The notes under the pieces: model-generated
The model's input: the letters and a program-made list of their open reading frames with translations, nothing else
Told to the model about the DNA's origin: nothing
Database searches by the model: none
Program-made: the position numbers and the translations under genes
Assembly: GCF_003946675.1 (NCBI RefSeq)
Contig: NZ_RHOT01000020.1
Span: 1-43,461, forward strand
Reading direction: 5' to 3'
Source of the DNA: Lapidilactobacillus gannanensis
GTDB lineage: Bacteria > Bacillota > Bacilli > Lactobacillales > Lactobacillaceae
DNA: 43,461 nt
Shown here: piece after piece, positions 1 through 9,332 of the stretch
Position numbering within the stretch: the first letter of the stretch is position 1
Layout: the number at the start of each line of letters is the position of its first letter

Positions 1-23
1 CATACAAAAATCCCTCCGTAATC
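1..23 (-). promoter_or_regulatory. Ribosome binding site and start codon of a gene leaving the left edge
   Basis: On the minus strand the first bases of the window read GGAGGG, an 8-base spacer and an ATG whose complement occupies positions 1-3. This is a well-spaced Shine-Dalgarno plus start codon, so a minus-strand gene probably begins here and runs out of the window. Nothing can be said about its product. Confidence 0.5.
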
Positions 24-70
24 ATCAAATGAATTATTGTATTTCATCTGACAACCATAAAGGGATTATT

Positions 71-180
71 GCATTCTAACGAATTGTTCGGCATTTTACG
101 TTAATACTCACCGGCTGACCGCCTTTTGGCACACGCTCTATTTTACGTTAATGCTTAGCAACTGACTGACTTTTGGCAGA
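71..180. repeat. Dispersed palindromic element, partial copy A
   Basis: The stretch from 71 to 130 matches the right half of a repeat seen again at 6120, 10780 and 14657 (TTGTTCGGCATTTT, then CGTTAAT, CTCACCGGCTGACCGCC, TTTTGGC). A second, more diverged right half (TTTTACGTTAATGC, then CTGACTGACTTTTGGCAG) follows at about 142-180, so this looks like two decayed half copies in tandem. The left half is missing. The rest of 1-318 holds no gene I can support. Confidence 0.55.
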
Positions 181-318
181 TACTTTTTTAATATTTTACT
201 GACGATTAAAGATCTGTTCTTGAATCGAGCAACTTTTGAATAATAGCAGTAAACAGGCAAATTCGTCATAATAAAAAACGGAATGCAATCAAATTGCCTA
301 GCACCAGCCAGTGTTCAA

Positions 319-627
319 CTAAGCAACTTGTGTGATAAATTCATAGCTAGGTTCAGCTAAATCCTCATCAAACTGAATTTGCAAATCATAGCCATTAAAA
401 AACCATTCATCATCCTTGGTAGCAAAAAATGTTAATTCATCTTGCTGAGTTAATCCTAAAGACTGTTCTCGATCAGGAAGTGGGGCCAGCTCAATCCCAA
501 CAGAAAAACCATCATGTACCGGCGTACTGCCATATACCTTACCAAATAAATGAATTCCCTGTTGTGCAGTTAAATTAAATTCTTGTTTAAACCAAGCGGT
601 TGCCGCTGGTGAAATAGAAATCTTCAT
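319..627 (-). CDS. HesB/YneR-family iron-sulfur-like small protein
   Basis: This 102-residue protein matches the HesB/IscA-like fold family in its YneR branch: an N-terminal MKISISPAATAWFKQEF segment, a central G-KVYGSTPVHDGFSVGIE segment and a C-terminal IQFDEDLAEPSYEF segment. The three conserved cysteines of true A-type Fe-S carriers are absent (no cysteine at all), so a scaffold or carrier role is doubtful; in this branch the function is unknown. The ATG has TGGAGG eight bases upstream. The gene follows liaR by 35 bases and is probably cotranscribed with liaFSR. Confidence 0.75.
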   Translation of the reverse strand: MKISISPAATAWFKQEFNLTAQQGIHLFGKVYGSTPVHDGFSVGIELAPLPDREQSLGLTQQDELTFFATKDDEWFFNGYDLQIQFDEDLAEPSYEFITQVA

Positions 628-662
628 CAGAATATCCTCCAGTTATGTCAATTTAGTAACGG

Positions 663-1295
663 TTACTTAGCTAAATGATGTTGAAACGCATAAATGGCTG
701 CTTGAGTCCGATCTTCAACTTGTAATTTTGCCAAAATATTAGAAACATGCGTCTTGACTGTTTTCAAAGTAATGAATAGTTCATCCGCAATTTCTTTGTT
801 ACTTTTGCCTTGAGCAATTAATGAGAGGACTTCACGTTCGCGAGCTGTTAAATCTTCATATAATTGCGGTTGATTTTTTTCGGCCATCCGATTCATCATT
901 TTGGTTGTTACTTCCGGCTCTAGCACAGACTCACCCTTAGTTGTGGCGCGAATTGCTTGAGCTATTTCTGCAGCCGTTGAGGTTTTCAAAATATAACTTG
1001 CCGCACCAGCTTCAATCGCCGGGTAAACTTTTTCATCATCAATAAAACTAGTCAAAATAATAATTTTTGCTTGGGGCCATTTTTTCAAAATTTCTTTCGT
1101 CGCTTGAATGCCATCCATTACTGGCATCACGACATCCATTAGAATCGCATCGGGACGTACTTCTAGCGCCTTAGTCACACCCTCGACACCATTTTCTGCT
1201 TCTGCGACAACTTCCATATCAGGTTGGACTGACAAGTACGATGAAATACCTAGCCGCACCATTTCGTGATCATCAACAATCAAAACTTTAATCAT
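663..1295 (-). CDS. liaR: LiaR-type response regulator (NarL family)
   Basis: A 210-residue response regulator. The receiver domain spans about 1-120 with acidic residues DD at 8-9, the phospho-acceptor Asp54 in ILMDVVMP, a Thr/Ser near 82 and Lys104 in ILKTS. A LuxR/NarL-type helix-turn-helix follows ([27 protein letters not shown] in two parts, then KTVKTHV). It overlaps the end of liaS by 8 bases, and GGAGG sits 6 bases before the ATG. In Firmicutes LiaR/CesR/VraR, phosphorylated by LiaS, activates cell-envelope stress genes including its own operon. Confidence 0.93.
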   Translation of the reverse strand: MIKVLIVDDHEMVRLGISSYLSVQPDMEVVAEAENGVEGVTKALEVRPDAILMDVVMPVMDGIQATKEILKKWPQAKIIILTSFIDDEKVYPAIEAGAASYILKTSTAAEIAQAIRATTKGESVLEPEVTTKMMNRMAEKNQPQLYEDLTAREREVLSLIAQGKSNKEIADELFITLKTVKTHVSNILAKLQVEDRTQAAIYAFQHHLAK

Positions 1296-2352
1296 GTTTT
1301 TCCTCCGTTACAATTGGCACGCGTATTTCTACACTTGTCCCTTCATTTTTGAAGCTAATCGTCCGCAAAGTACCCCCAATTGCTTCAGCACGTTCACGAA
1401 TATTCGAAAGCCCATAACTACCAGCCTTCTCTTGCTGCTTCATATCAAAACCGACCCCATTATCCACAACCCTTAAAACAACCACTTGATCAACTTGTTT
1501 TAAGAAAACTTGCATTTGATCCGCATGCGCGTGTCGCAAGGTGTTCGACAATAATTCTTGCACGATGCGGAAAAGATTATCCTCCACTCCAGAATTCAAG
1601 CGAACATCGTCCATTTCCCAAGTAATCTTAATTTTAATCTTGGTTTGTAATTCTTGCAACAGTTGGATAATGCCCTCTTTAAGAGAACGCCCTTCCAGAT
1701 TGGTTGGTCGTAGGTGTAATAATAAGGCCCGCATTTCAGATTGAGCCTCGTTGATCACCTTTTCAATTCGCGTAATCATTTTTTGATAATTAGGATCAAG
1801 ATTTGTTTGTTGTGCAGTTTCACTCAGGGCCGACAACATCATCATGGCCGCAAATAATTGTTGTGAAACCGAATCATGAAGTTCACGTGCTAAACGATGA
1901 CGTTCGCCTTCAAGAATTTGTTCACGTGTTTCTCCTTCAAATCGCAAAGGTTGATTAGAAAAAGTTTGTAGTTCCTGTTGTAGACTGGCAATTTTCTCAT
2001 TAAGTTGAGTCAGCCGTTGATCAATTGCTTGGGAACGACTATCCTCACTTCCTAATTGCCATTGCTGTTCCACATAATGACCCTGAAGAATACTATCCAG
2101 AACTTTTAAATGATGGCGTTCAGTTTTACGACTTAAATAATTGATCAAGCTCATCATTAAGAGCCCAAACAATGCTGCTCCAATTACCAAATAACCAATT
2201 AGTGAAATCGACCAATAGGATTGGAACAACATGGTGCCTAAACTGGACCAATTACCACTAGTATAAGCAACCATTAACAACGGCACAATTGCAAATAATA
2301 AGGCGCCCAGCATGGTTAAGGCAAAGACCCAAAGATTACGAAAGTGGCTCAT
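1288..2352 (-). CDS. liaS: LiaS-type sensor histidine kinase
   Basis: A 354-residue kinase with two N-terminal membrane segments (about 8-30 and 47-70) and a very short external loop, the intramembrane-sensing layout of LiaS/VraS. A coiled-coil linker leads to the HisKA_3 dimerisation domain with phospho-acceptor His159 in [13 protein letters not shown], then an HATPase domain with the N box [16 protein letters not shown] and the G box DNGVGFD. The start overlaps the liaF stop as ATGA, which indicates translational coupling. It phosphorylates LiaR and is normally held back by LiaF. Confidence 0.93.
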   Translation of the reverse strand: MSHFRNLWVFALTMLGALLFAIVPLLMVAYTSGNWSSLGTMLFQSYWSISLIGYLVIGAALFGLLMMSLINYLSRKTERHHLKVLDSILQGHYVEQQWQLGSEDSRSQAIDQRLTQLNEKIASLQQELQTFSNQPLRFEGETREQILEGERHRLARELHDSVSQQLFAAMMMLSALSETAQQTNLDPNYQKMITRIEKVINEAQSEMRALLLHLRPTNLEGRSLKEGIIQLLQELQTKIKIKITWEMDDVRLNSGVEDNLFRIVQELLSNTLRHAHADQMQVFLKQVDQVVVLRVVDNGVGFDMKQQEKAGSYGLSNIRERAEAIGGTLRTISFKNEGTSVEIRVPIVTEEKHD

Positions 2353-3086
2353 ACATAAACCACCTCCAAATCACCTAGTAGGCAGCTCGTAACGATGCGA
2401 ATCCGCCGCTCACTTTTTAAATACTCAGGACTCTTTAAACTAAATGTTTGATTTTTTAATTCATGCCGCTGACCGGAGATTCGCACTTCCCCCAAGAAGG
2501 TCGCATGTTCCAAGTAAACACCAGTGCCAAAAGGAACTAGAATCCGGGTGTCACCAAAACCTTTTTGAAGAATCACAACATTTTCACGGTCAACTGGTAA
2601 TAACGTATTGCCAAGATCAATAATTGTATCGCCGCCAAGTTCTTTTAAATTAATATCTTGCCATTGATAGACTTGGTTGCCAATTGTTTGATCACCCCAC
2701 CACTGATTCTTCTCAACCTGACAGTGCTGATTATTTTCAGCATCAGTTGTCACTTGCGGGGCTAAATATTTCTTTTTTTGCCAGAAGAAATGACCACCCT
2801 GCCCTAACGAGGTCGGCGCAAATAACACTAGACCTAATAAAATGACAAACAGAAATAGCCAAAACGAACCTTGACTGGCCAAAGAAATCACAATTGCGAT
2901 AATCGCTACTAATTTAATAAAATTGCTAACACGTTTGCCTTGTTGACGGCGACGGTTTTGGAGCAACAAAATTAAAATTCCAAGAATTAAAAAAATCAAC
3001 GCTGCTGGTGTACTGAATACTTGCCAACCCAGTAAGATTAGGCAGCCAATCAGGACAATACCAAAGAAGGGAAGAAATTTACGCAT
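2349..3086 (-). CDS. liaF: LiaF-type membrane inhibitor of LiaS
   Basis: A 245-residue protein when started at the ATG at 3086, which follows GAGGG by 5 bases; an upstream GTG at 3098 lies before that Shine-Dalgarno. The N-terminal half holds about four hydrophobic segments (FFGIVLIGCLILLGW and following). The C-terminal half is the soluble beta-rich LiaF-like domain, with GDTIIDLGNTLLP, RENVVILQKGFGDTRILVP and a final [13 protein letters not shown]. In this family LiaF keeps LiaS inactive without envelope stress. It is the first gene of liaF-liaS-liaR. Confidence 0.9.
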   Translation of the reverse strand: MRKFLPFFGIVLIGCLILLGWQVFSTPAALIFLILGILILLLQNRRRQQGKRVSNFIKLVAIIAIVISLASQGSFWLFLFVILLGLVLFAPTSLGQGGHFFWQKKKYLAPQVTTDAENNQHCQVEKNQWWGDQTIGNQVYQWQDINLKELGGDTIIDLGNTLLPVDRENVVILQKGFGDTRILVPFGTGVYLEHATFLGEVRISGQRHELKNQTFSLKSPEYLKSERRIRIVTSCLLGDLEVVYV

Positions 3087-3118
3087 AGTAACCCTCACTC
3101 ATTTCATAATTTAAACCA

Positions 3119-3163
3119 ATTATAACAAAATCTAATCAAGACGCCATCTGTCTCAAGTCTGAA
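3119..3163 (-). promoter_or_regulatory. Candidate LiaR/CesR-regulated promoter of liaFSR
   Basis: On the minus strand a perfect -10 box TATAAT lies at 3119-3124, with no convincing -35 box. An imperfect palindrome, TTCAGACTTGAGACAGAT, lies at 3146-3163. It agrees at 14 of 18 positions with the CesR box CTCAGHCTTAAGDCTGAG that I recall from Lactococcus. Its centre falls about 43 bases before the expected transcription start, where an activator replacing the -35 contact would bind. This fits autoregulation of the operon. Confidence 0.55.
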
Positions 3164-3192
3164 CTCTTTTGATTTTTTTACCAAAATAAAGA

Positions 3193-3266
3193 ACAAAAAA
3201 ACAAGTTGATTCCAAGCAATCCTGGTCAACAAACGCTAACCGCTGATCACTTTGAACCAACTTGTT
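3193..3266 (-). terminator. Rho-independent terminator after greA
   Basis: The minus strand can pair AACAAGTTGGTTC (3254-3266) with GAATCAACTTGTT (3200-3212), followed at once by a run of T (3193-3199). The long intervening segment may hold further structure. It separates greA from the liaFSR operon. Confidence 0.7.
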
Positions 3267-3302
3267 AAATCAAACCAGTTTAACTGGCCTTTTTATTGTT
3301 AA

Positions 3303-3776
3303 TTAGGCAACTGAAACAATCACTACTTTGAAAGAACCACCGGGGGTTTCAATTTCAACATTGTCGCCCTTTTTATGGCCAATCAGGGCCTTGGCAATTG
3401 GTGAATCATTGCTAATTTTGCCAACGCTGGGATCTGATTCGGCAGCACCAACAATAGTATATGATTCTTCATCATCTTCGCCGTCTTCTTTGAAGGAAAC
3501 TGTTTTGCCAATTGTCACTTCATCAGGATCCGTATTGCTAGCGTCAACGACGTCCGCATAACGTAGCATTTCCTCGATTTGGCTAATCCGCGTTTCAACA
3601 ACACTTTGCTCATCTTTTGCAGATTCATATTCTGAATTTTCTGATAAGTCGCCAAAACCACGGGCAATCTTAATACGGGCAATTACTTCCTGACGCTTAA
3701 CCGTTTTTAATCGTTCTAATTCGTTTTGTAATTTTTGTTGACCTTCAGCGGTCATTGGAAAAGATTTGTCAGCCAT
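3303..3776 (-). CDS. greA: Transcription elongation factor GreA
   Basis: A 157-residue protein of the usual GreA length. The N-terminal coiled coil carries the conserved [18 protein letters not shown] and [16 protein letters not shown] segments (the DLSENSEY tip inserts into the RNA polymerase secondary channel). The C-terminal FKBP-like domain carries [18 protein letters not shown]. It stimulates transcript cleavage in backtracked polymerase. I use the ATG at 3776, 11 bases after GGAG; an upstream in-frame GTG at 3788 overlaps that Shine-Dalgarno. It is a single gene with its own promoter and terminator. Confidence 0.96.
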   Translation of the reverse strand: MADKSFPMTAEGQQKLQNELERLKTVKRQEVIARIKIARGFGDLSENSEYESAKDEQSVVETRISQIEEMLRYADVVDASNTDPDEVTIGKTVSFKEDGEDDEESYTIVGAAESDPSVGKISNDSPIAKALIGHKKGDNVEIETPGGSFKVVIVSVA

Positions 3777-3831
3777 ACTATCTAACACTCCTGATTCATT
3801 ATTTCACTAATATTTTTGTATACAAGACAAT

Positions 3832-3860
3832 ATAATATGTTTTCTGATTTAGTTTGTCAA
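3832..3860 (-). promoter_or_regulatory. Sigma-A promoter of greA
   Basis: On the minus strand a perfect TTGACA (3855-3860) is followed by a 17-base spacer and TATTAT (3832-3837). It lies about 55 bases before the greA start. Confidence 0.85.
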
Positions 3861-3945
3861 TCATTGACCACTAAAACTTCTGTTAAAATAGCCTAAATCA
3901 TTTTCAGAAAAGACGTTTAATAGGTGTATCTCTAAAACATGACAG

Positions 3946-3984
3946 TAAAAATCCGCAGAATTGAAATCAGTTCTACGGATTTTA
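3946..3984 (-). terminator. Terminator after mltG-udk
   Basis: An inverted repeat, AAAATCCGCAGAAT (about 3947-3961) and GTTCTACGGATTTT (about 3970-3983), with T-rich flanks on both strands. Read on the minus strand it closes the mltG-udk transcript. Confidence 0.75.
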
Positions 3985-3996
3985 TTTAAAAATAAC

Positions 3997-4644
3997 TTAT
4001 TTATCAGCAGCTGCCTGTTTTAAAACTGAACGAACTTTGGTGACTAGTAAATCAATTGCCACACTATTTTGGCCACCTTCAGGAATAATCACGTCAGCAT
4101 AACGTTTAGTGGGCTCCACAAACTGATGATAAGTTGGCTTGACTGTTTTAATGTATTGTTCAAAAACACTATCAACACTGCGACCACGCTCGTGAATATC
4201 CCGCTGAACTCGCCGTAGCAGCCGAATATCATCATCTGTATCAACATAAACCTTGATATCCATTAAATCTCGAATCCGTGGATCATCCAAAATGAGAATA
4301 CCTTCAACAATAATCACATCACGTGGTTCCTGATGCCGTGTTCGCGTTGACGGATTATAAATTTCATAATCATACAGTGGCACATCAATTGCTTGATGCT
4401 GCAACAACGCCTGTAAATGAGCGAGTAATAAATCATTATCAAACGCTAACGGATGGTCAAAGTTGATTTGTTGGCGCTCTGCTAAGGGCAAAGGCGAATA
4501 CTTATAATAAGCATCCTGTTGTAACATTGCCACTGAATGCCCAGAAACACTTTCGAAAATGCGCTGACTAACTGTCGTTTTTCCACTACCGGAGCCACCG
4601 GTAACACCGATAATTATTGGCTTTTGCAAAATAAGAGGCCTCAC
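3997..4644 (-). CDS. udk: Uridine kinase
   Basis: A 215-residue P-loop kinase that phosphorylates uridine and cytidine with ATP or GTP in pyrimidine salvage. The Walker A motif [14 protein letters not shown] lies near residues 13-26. Further uridine-kinase marks are [42 protein letters not shown] and the lid segment [13 protein letters not shown]. The start is uncertain. A GTG at 4644 lies 1 base after the mltG stop without a Shine-Dalgarno, whereas a TTG at 4629 sits about 9 bases after GTGAGG and would give 210 residues. It is translationally linked to mltG. Confidence 0.94.
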   Translation of the reverse strand: MRPLILQKPIIIGVTGGSGSGKTTVSQRIFESVSGHSVAMLQQDAYYKYSPLPLAERQQINFDHPLAFDNDLLLAHLQALLQHQAIDVPLYDYEIYNPSTRTRHQEPRDVIIVEGILILDDPRIRDLMDIKVYVDTDDDIRLLRRVQRDIHERGRSVDSVFEQYIKTVKPTYHQFVEPTKRYADVIIPEGGQNSVAIDLLVTKVRSVLKQAAADK

Positions 4645-4645
4645 T

Positions 4646-5797
4646 TTACTGATCTAAACTTGCATTTGTTGCCAGATGTTCGTCATAAGTGTGTGAATAG
4701 TAAACTTTACCCGTCTTCAAATTAGCGACAAAGTAGAGATAATTCTGATCACGATCACTTGGCTCAAGAACTGCCAAAATTGATTGCATACTTGGTGAGT
4801 TAAACGGACCAGGACCATAACCAGCATTTTTGTATAAATTATATGGTGATTTAACGGCAGTATCCTTATTTGTCAAACTCTCTTTATGTGTATTTAACGC
4901 GTACATCACGGAAATATCAGATTGCAATGGCATCTCAATCGCCAAACGGTTAAAGAAGACACCGGCAATTTTTTTCCGATCACTTTCCTTGACCCCTTCA
5001 CGTTCAACTAAGGAAGCTAGTGTCAACACTTGCTGAACAGTCAGCTTTTGTTCTTTGATTGTACTGTAAGAGCCACTTAATTTTTCATCAGTCGCTTTCA
5101 CCATACTAGTGACTAAATCTTTCAATGTGTCACCATCATAAACACTATAAGTCAATGGGAACAAATAACCTTCTAAGCGATAACGAACATCTTTTGCTGC
5201 CATTGCTGAGGTAAGCAATTCAGGATACTTCTTAGCCAATGATTTCATGAAACTTTCATTCTTCATCAACGCCAGGAATTGTTTCTTCGACCATTTCGTG
5301 TTCTTGGCAACAACATCACCAATTTCCTCAACAGTCACCCCTTCTTTAACCAGCACTTTACCAGTAACTTTCCGGTCGGAGTAACCCTTTTGTAATTGGG
5401 TGACAATTTGATCTAAAGTCATTGAAGGGCTTAAATAATAATCCCCGGCTTGAAAATTAGTGTAATTATGCGTCTTAATATAATAACTAAAGACTGACGC
5501 ACTTTTAATGATTTTACGATTTTGCAACTGCGCCGCAATTTCTTTATTGCTGGACCCAATTGGAATCTTAACCTCAACTTTAGTTTTATCACTCGTATTA
5601 AATGGTTCTAACGATGTGTGGACGTAACGATAAGTCATAAACCCAATTACTACGATTAAAATGGAGATGATACCCACAATCCAGTAAACAATTCGACTGG
5701 CTGCTTTTTTTTCCGCATTGTGACGTGCGTGCTTTTCCTCCATCTCACCAGCAATCTTAGTCTGTGTCTTTTGGTCTGGAGACTGATGATCTGCCAA
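4646..5797 (-). CDS. mltG: Endolytic murein transglycosylase MltG
   Basis: A 383-residue membrane-anchored YceG-like protein. A charged cytoplasmic N-terminus is followed by one membrane helix (about 34-56, [19 protein letters not shown]) and an external LysM-like subdomain ([17 protein letters not shown]). The catalytic domain has the conserved LASLVEREG with its catalytic Glu, [18 protein letters not shown] and [19 protein letters not shown]. It cleaves nascent peptidoglycan strands near the synthases. The start is a TTG with AGGAGG nine bases upstream. It forms an operon with udk, a common pairing in lactobacilli. Confidence 0.95.
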   Translation of the reverse strand: MADHQSPDQKTQTKIAGEMEEKHARHNAEKKAASRIVYWIVGIISILIVVIGFMTYRYVHTSLEPFNTSDKTKVEVKIPIGSSNKEIAAQLQNRKIIKSASVFSYYIKTHNYTNFQAGDYYLSPSMTLDQIVTQLQKGYSDRKVTGKVLVKEGVTVEEIGDVVAKNTKWSKKQFLALMKNESFMKSLAKKYPELLTSAMAAKDVRYRLEGYLFPLTYSVYDGDTLKDLVTSMVKATDEKLSGSYSTIKEQKLTVQQVLTLASLVEREGVKESDRKKIAGVFFNRLAIEMPLQSDISVMYALNTHKESLTNKDTAVKSPYNLYKNAGYGPGPFNSPSMQSILAVLEPSDRDQNYLYFVANLKTGKVYYSHTYDEHLATNASLDQ

Positions 5798-5832
5798 AGT
5801 AAAAAGCCCTCCTCTAAAAATACTTTCGCATT

Positions 5833-5838
5833 ATTATA
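5833..5838 (-). promoter_or_regulatory. Extended -10 promoter of mltG-udk
   Basis: On the minus strand TGGTATAAT provides a TGn-extended perfect -10 box about 36 bases before the mltG start. The -35 region is poor, as is usual for extended -10 promoters. Confidence 0.6.
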
Positions 5839-6119
5839 CCAAAAAGTGCCTCTAAACACTCCTATTTTCCTAAAAATTAACTAAACTGCAATAGTCGAGG
5901 CATTTTTAACAACTAAAATGAGCTAATTAGCGACTGATTTATTAGTTTACTTTGCATTTGCTAGTAGAACTTGCTGGAAAGTTCATGAACTTAAGATACG
6001 CTAAAAATATTCTGCCAGGGGGGGAGAGAACCCTGCGACCAATTGCAGCACTGTTTAAAGGCCAGCTGGACCACCAAGAAAAGGTTCATGATTGTCGTAT
6101 AAAAAATAAACTGATTTTT

Positions 6120-6230
6120 AGCTACCAAAACGTGTGCTCAAATGGCAACCGGCGCCGCTTAACTCAAAATACCGCGCAATTCTGACGAATTGCGCGGTAT
6201 TTTGAGTTAGTGTCCACCTTTTGTCATGCG
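6120..6230. repeat. Dispersed palindromic element, copy B
   Basis: This copy contains a perfect hairpin: arms at 6161-6182 and 6187-6208 are exact reverse complements of 22 bases around a TGAC loop. Its left flank (AAACGTGTGCTCAAA, then GGCAACCGGCGCCGCTTAAC) matches copies C and D. The arm sequence differs from copy D on both sides in a pair-preserving way. The surrounding gap between mltG and the GNAT gene (5860-6412) shows no convincing gene. An open stretch on the plus strand across 5952-6185 runs into the hairpin and looks spurious. Confidence 0.8.
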
Positions 6231-6412
6231 CTATTGAGATGACGACTCCCTGGTTAAGCATTATTTATCATCCGCCGATTTATGTTATGAGGCCATATTT
6301 TCAACCGAAATAACAGTCGCACTGACCATTTTTTTTACAAAAGTACGGCTAAGTTAACACTGAAAATCACTTTTTCACTGCTTACTAACTAATTGAGTCA
6401 ACTAGGACGCAA

Positions 6413-6865
6413 TTATGACAAACGATGTTGATAATGGTACCAGCCCGTTTCGCGCTCTGCTAACTGATTGTATAGCTGTTGGGCACTAAGATTGCTAGTT
6501 CGTGTCATCCAATCAACGCTAACACAATCATGAGCTTGTGCCCAAGTAAACGTTGCCTGAATCAGCTGGCGAGCAATACCTTGGCGCCGCGCCTGCTGTT
6601 GGACAAACAAATCATTTAAAGTTAGTGTTCTTTGCAAGGCGCGCGTATCGAACCCGAAATAATTTAACGCGAACCCGACAATTTCTTGATTTTGCACCGC
6701 AACCAATAATCCACCGACCGAATTAGACTGGCTCAATCTAACTAAATGCGCCGCCATTGCCGTCTCTGAAAATTGATGTGGCACTGGGCTGTCCCCATAA
6801 TAAAGCTGCATTAGTTTAACTAACGTTGGCGCATCTGCCGATGTTGCTTCACGAATAGTGACCAT
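6413..6865 (-). CDS. GNAT-family N-acetyltransferase
   Basis: A 150-residue single-domain acetyltransferase of the GNAT fold. The acetyl-CoA binding motif A appears as LNDLFVQQQARRQGIARQLI (Q/R-x-x-G-x-A) near residues 84-103. Beta-strand 4 contains VGGLLVAVQNQEIVGFALNY, and the C-terminal SAQQLYNQLAERETGWYHYQ is the usual motif-B region ending in an aromatic strand. The acceptor substrate cannot be inferred. The ATG has GGAGG 6 bases upstream. It lies 50 bases behind pheT and may be cotranscribed with it. Confidence 0.88.
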   Translation of the reverse strand: MVTIREATSADAPTLVKLMQLYYGDSPVPHQFSETAMAAHLVRLSQSNSVGGLLVAVQNQEIVGFALNYFGFDTRALQRTLTLNDLFVQQQARRQGIARQLIQATFTWAQAHDCVSVDWMTRTSNLSAQQLYNQLAERETGWYHYQHRLS

Positions 6866-6915
6866 CCATAACCTCCATTAAATCAATCAACTTAGTGGGT
6901 ATTACTTTCAGAAAA

Positions 6916-9330
6916 TCAGCGAACTTGAGCCTTGAGATTTTCAGTTAAAGCTGATGTCACTTTCAACATCACCTTATTGATTTGTTCGTCTTGCAAAGTA
7001 GCTGCTGGATCTTGAAAATGCAGGCGATAAGCTAAGGAACGTTTATGATGACCAATTTTTTCACCAGCAAAGACGTCGAAAATGCTAACATCGGTTAAAT
7101 ACTTGCCACCATTTTCCTTAACTAGGGCCACAACCTGGGCATTACTAATATTCTGGTCTAGAATCAAAGCCACATCTCGCTCCACAGCCGGATACTTAGC
7201 CGCTGATTCTGAAACGATTGTTGGTAACTCAGTATTCAAAATAGCCAATAGATCTAATTGCATCACATAAGTGACTGGCAACGCTAACGCTTGTTGTTCA
7301 TTAGGATGAATTTCGCCGACAAAGCCAATCACCTGATCTGCTAAGATAATTTTAGCTGTCCGACCAGGATGTAGTTGGGCAATCGTATCATCAGCGACGA
7401 ACTGTACCTGATCAGCCACTCCTAAAACTGTTAATAAATTAACGACTTCACCTTTAGCATCATAGAAATCATACTGGCGAGTCTTAGTTAACCAACTAGT
7501 TGGCTTAACCTGACCACTCCACAAGGCAGCTACCATTGGCACTTCCTTAGGCTGATTTTGATTGTCAACGGTTTGGAAAACATTGCCTTGCTCAAAAATT
7601 GCCACGTCATTTTGTTGATGGGCCAAATTATATTGCAAATCCAACAATAAGCCACTAATCAAGTTTTGTCGTAAATAAGCATGATCTTGAGTCATCGGCC
7701 AAGCCAACTTAATTGCTGGTTTTGGTGTGTGAGTGAAGGCAACTGCTTGTGGCTCTGTCAATAATGAATAGCTAATGACTTCATCGAGACCATGCGCTAA
7801 TAAATTCTTGCGTACTGTCCGAATTAATTGTTGCCGCCGATTGAAACTTCCTTTGGTTTGAATGCCAGTTGGGAGCGTGCTAGGCAACTTATCGTAACCA
7901 TAAAGTCGCGCAATTTCTTCAATTAGGTCAGCTTCAATGCTAATATCCCAGCGACGTAACGGTACTGTGACTAAAATTTTATCAGCCTGATCTTGATAAT
8001 CAAATTGTAAGTCTTGCAAAATTGCTAGCATTTCTTGGCGACTAATTTGTGTTCCCAAAACATGATTAACTCGTGCAGGGTCAAGTTGCACTTGCAACGG
8101 TTGCCGAACTTGTTGATTACCAATGGCAATCCCCTCGCAAACTTGACCACCTGCTAAATCAGCTAACAGTTGGCTCGCACGTCGAAGTGCAGTCTCAACA
8201 TCTGCAGCATTAATACCTTTTTCAAAACGAGTCGAGGCTTCAGTGTGTAAATTCGTCCACTGAGCTGTTTTACGAATTGACGTTGGATCAAACACTGCAG
8301 CCTCTAAAACAACCGTTTGCGTTTGATCAGTAACTTCACTATTCAAGCCACCCATCACACCTGCAACGCCGACAGGTTTTGCCCCATCAGTAATAACTAA
8401 ATCAGACGGACGTAAATGCCACTCTTCCCCATCTAAAGTTACAAATGGCTCGTCAGCTTGAGCTAAACGAACGCCAATTTGCTTACTTGATAGTTGGTCG
8501 TAGTCGTAAGCATGAAGTGGCTGTCCATATTCCAGCATGACATAATTCGTCACATCAACCACGTTATTAATTGGCCGGATACCATTATTCCATAAGCGAA
8601 TTTGTAACCACAATGGGCTAGGCTTAATGGTAATATTTTCAACAACTTTCAATAAATATTGTGGGACTAATTCGGGTTCAGCTACGCTAACTTTAATTAA
8701 ATCACTGGACTTTGCGCCACTTTCATTTAAGTTAACTTCTGGGAACCGTGGCTTTTCATGGATCATGGCACCAACTTCATAAGCGGCACCATGCATCCCC
8801 AAAGTATCCGCCCGATTAGGTGTAATATCAAAGTCAAGTAGACGATCGTCCATGCCTAAGAATGAGAAGACTGGTTGGCCAACTGGCTTAGCCTCAGGAA
8901 AAACATAAATACCATGCAAATATTCTTTAGGAACAACGCTATCGCTGAAACCAATTTCCTGTAAGGCACAAATCATACCTTCAGAGGCTTCACCACGCAT
9001 TTTGCCGCGTTTGATTTTTTCATTATTAGCGATGCGTGAACCAGGTAAGGCAACAATGACATATTGATCTGCTGCTACATTAGGGGCCCCACAAACAATT
9101 TGAACTGGCTCTTCGGCACCAATATCAACTTGACATAAGGTTAAATGATCAGAGTTTGGATGTGGACGTGTTGCCAAAATATGACCGACAACAATTTTCT
9201 TTAGACCAGCATCTGGCGCAATCACACTGGCAACCTCAATCCCAGTCACAGATACTTGGTCGGCTAATTTTTGTGGTTCAATTTGCTTTAAGTCAACGAA
9301 TTGGCTTAACCATTGGTATGAAATTTTCAT
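6916..9330 (-). CDS. pheT: Phenylalanine-tRNA ligase beta subunit
   Basis: An 804-residue protein of normal full length. Domain order is: N-terminal tRNA-binding (EMAP/OB-like) domain about 40-150 with GHILATRPHPNSDHLTLCQVD, B3/4 editing domain about 200-390 (EASTRFEKGI, PLHAYDYDQL), B5 DNA-binding-like domain about 410-480, catalytic-like core about 490-700, and a C-terminal ferredoxin-fold anticodon-binding domain (YPAVERDVALILDQ, then SLAYRLHFQDPAATL, DEQINKVM). It pairs with PheS as an alpha2-beta2 enzyme and removes misacylated Tyr-tRNAPhe. Its Shine-Dalgarno GGAGG overlaps the pheS stop. Confidence 0.97.
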   Translation of the reverse strand: MKISYQWLSQFVDLKQIEPQKLADQVSVTGIEVASVIAPDAGLKKIVVGHILATRPHPNSDHLTLCQVDIGAEEPVQIVCGAPNVAADQYVIVALPGSRIANNEKIKRGKMRGEASEGMICALQEIGFSDSVVPKEYLHGIYVFPEAKPVGQPVFSFLGMDDRLLDFDITPNRADTLGMHGAAYEVGAMIHEKPRFPEVNLNESGAKSSDLIKVSVAEPELVPQYLLKVVENITIKPSPLWLQIRLWNNGIRPINNVVDVTNYVMLEYGQPLHAYDYDQLSSKQIGVRLAQADEPFVTLDGEEWHLRPSDLVITDGAKPVGVAGVMGGLNSEVTDQTQTVVLEAAVFDPTSIRKTAQWTNLHTEASTRFEKGINAADVETALRRASQLLADLAGGQVCEGIAIGNQQVRQPLQVQLDPARVNHVLGTQISRQEMLAILQDLQFDYQDQADKILVTVPLRRWDISIEADLIEEIARLYGYDKLPSTLPTGIQTKGSFNRRQQLIRTVRKNLLAHGLDEVISYSLLTEPQAVAFTHTPKPAIKLAWPMTQDHAYLRQNLISGLLLDLQYNLAHQQNDVAIFEQGNVFQTVDNQNQPKEVPMVAALWSGQVKPTSWLTKTRQYDFYDAKGEVVNLLTVLGVADQVQFVADDTIAQLHPGRTAKIILADQVIGFVGEIHPNEQQALALPVTYVMQLDLLAILNTELPTIVSESAAKYPAVERDVALILDQNISNAQVVALVKENGGKYLTDVSIFDVFAGEKIGHHKRSLAYRLHFQDPAATLQDEQINKVMLKVTSALTENLKAQVR

Positions 9331-9332
9331 AA

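Noticed and set aside
5952..6185. A 77-codon plus-strand frame left of the GNAT gene
   Set aside because: No ribosome binding site, and its end runs into the dispersed hairpin element; the sequence shows no protein-like pattern.
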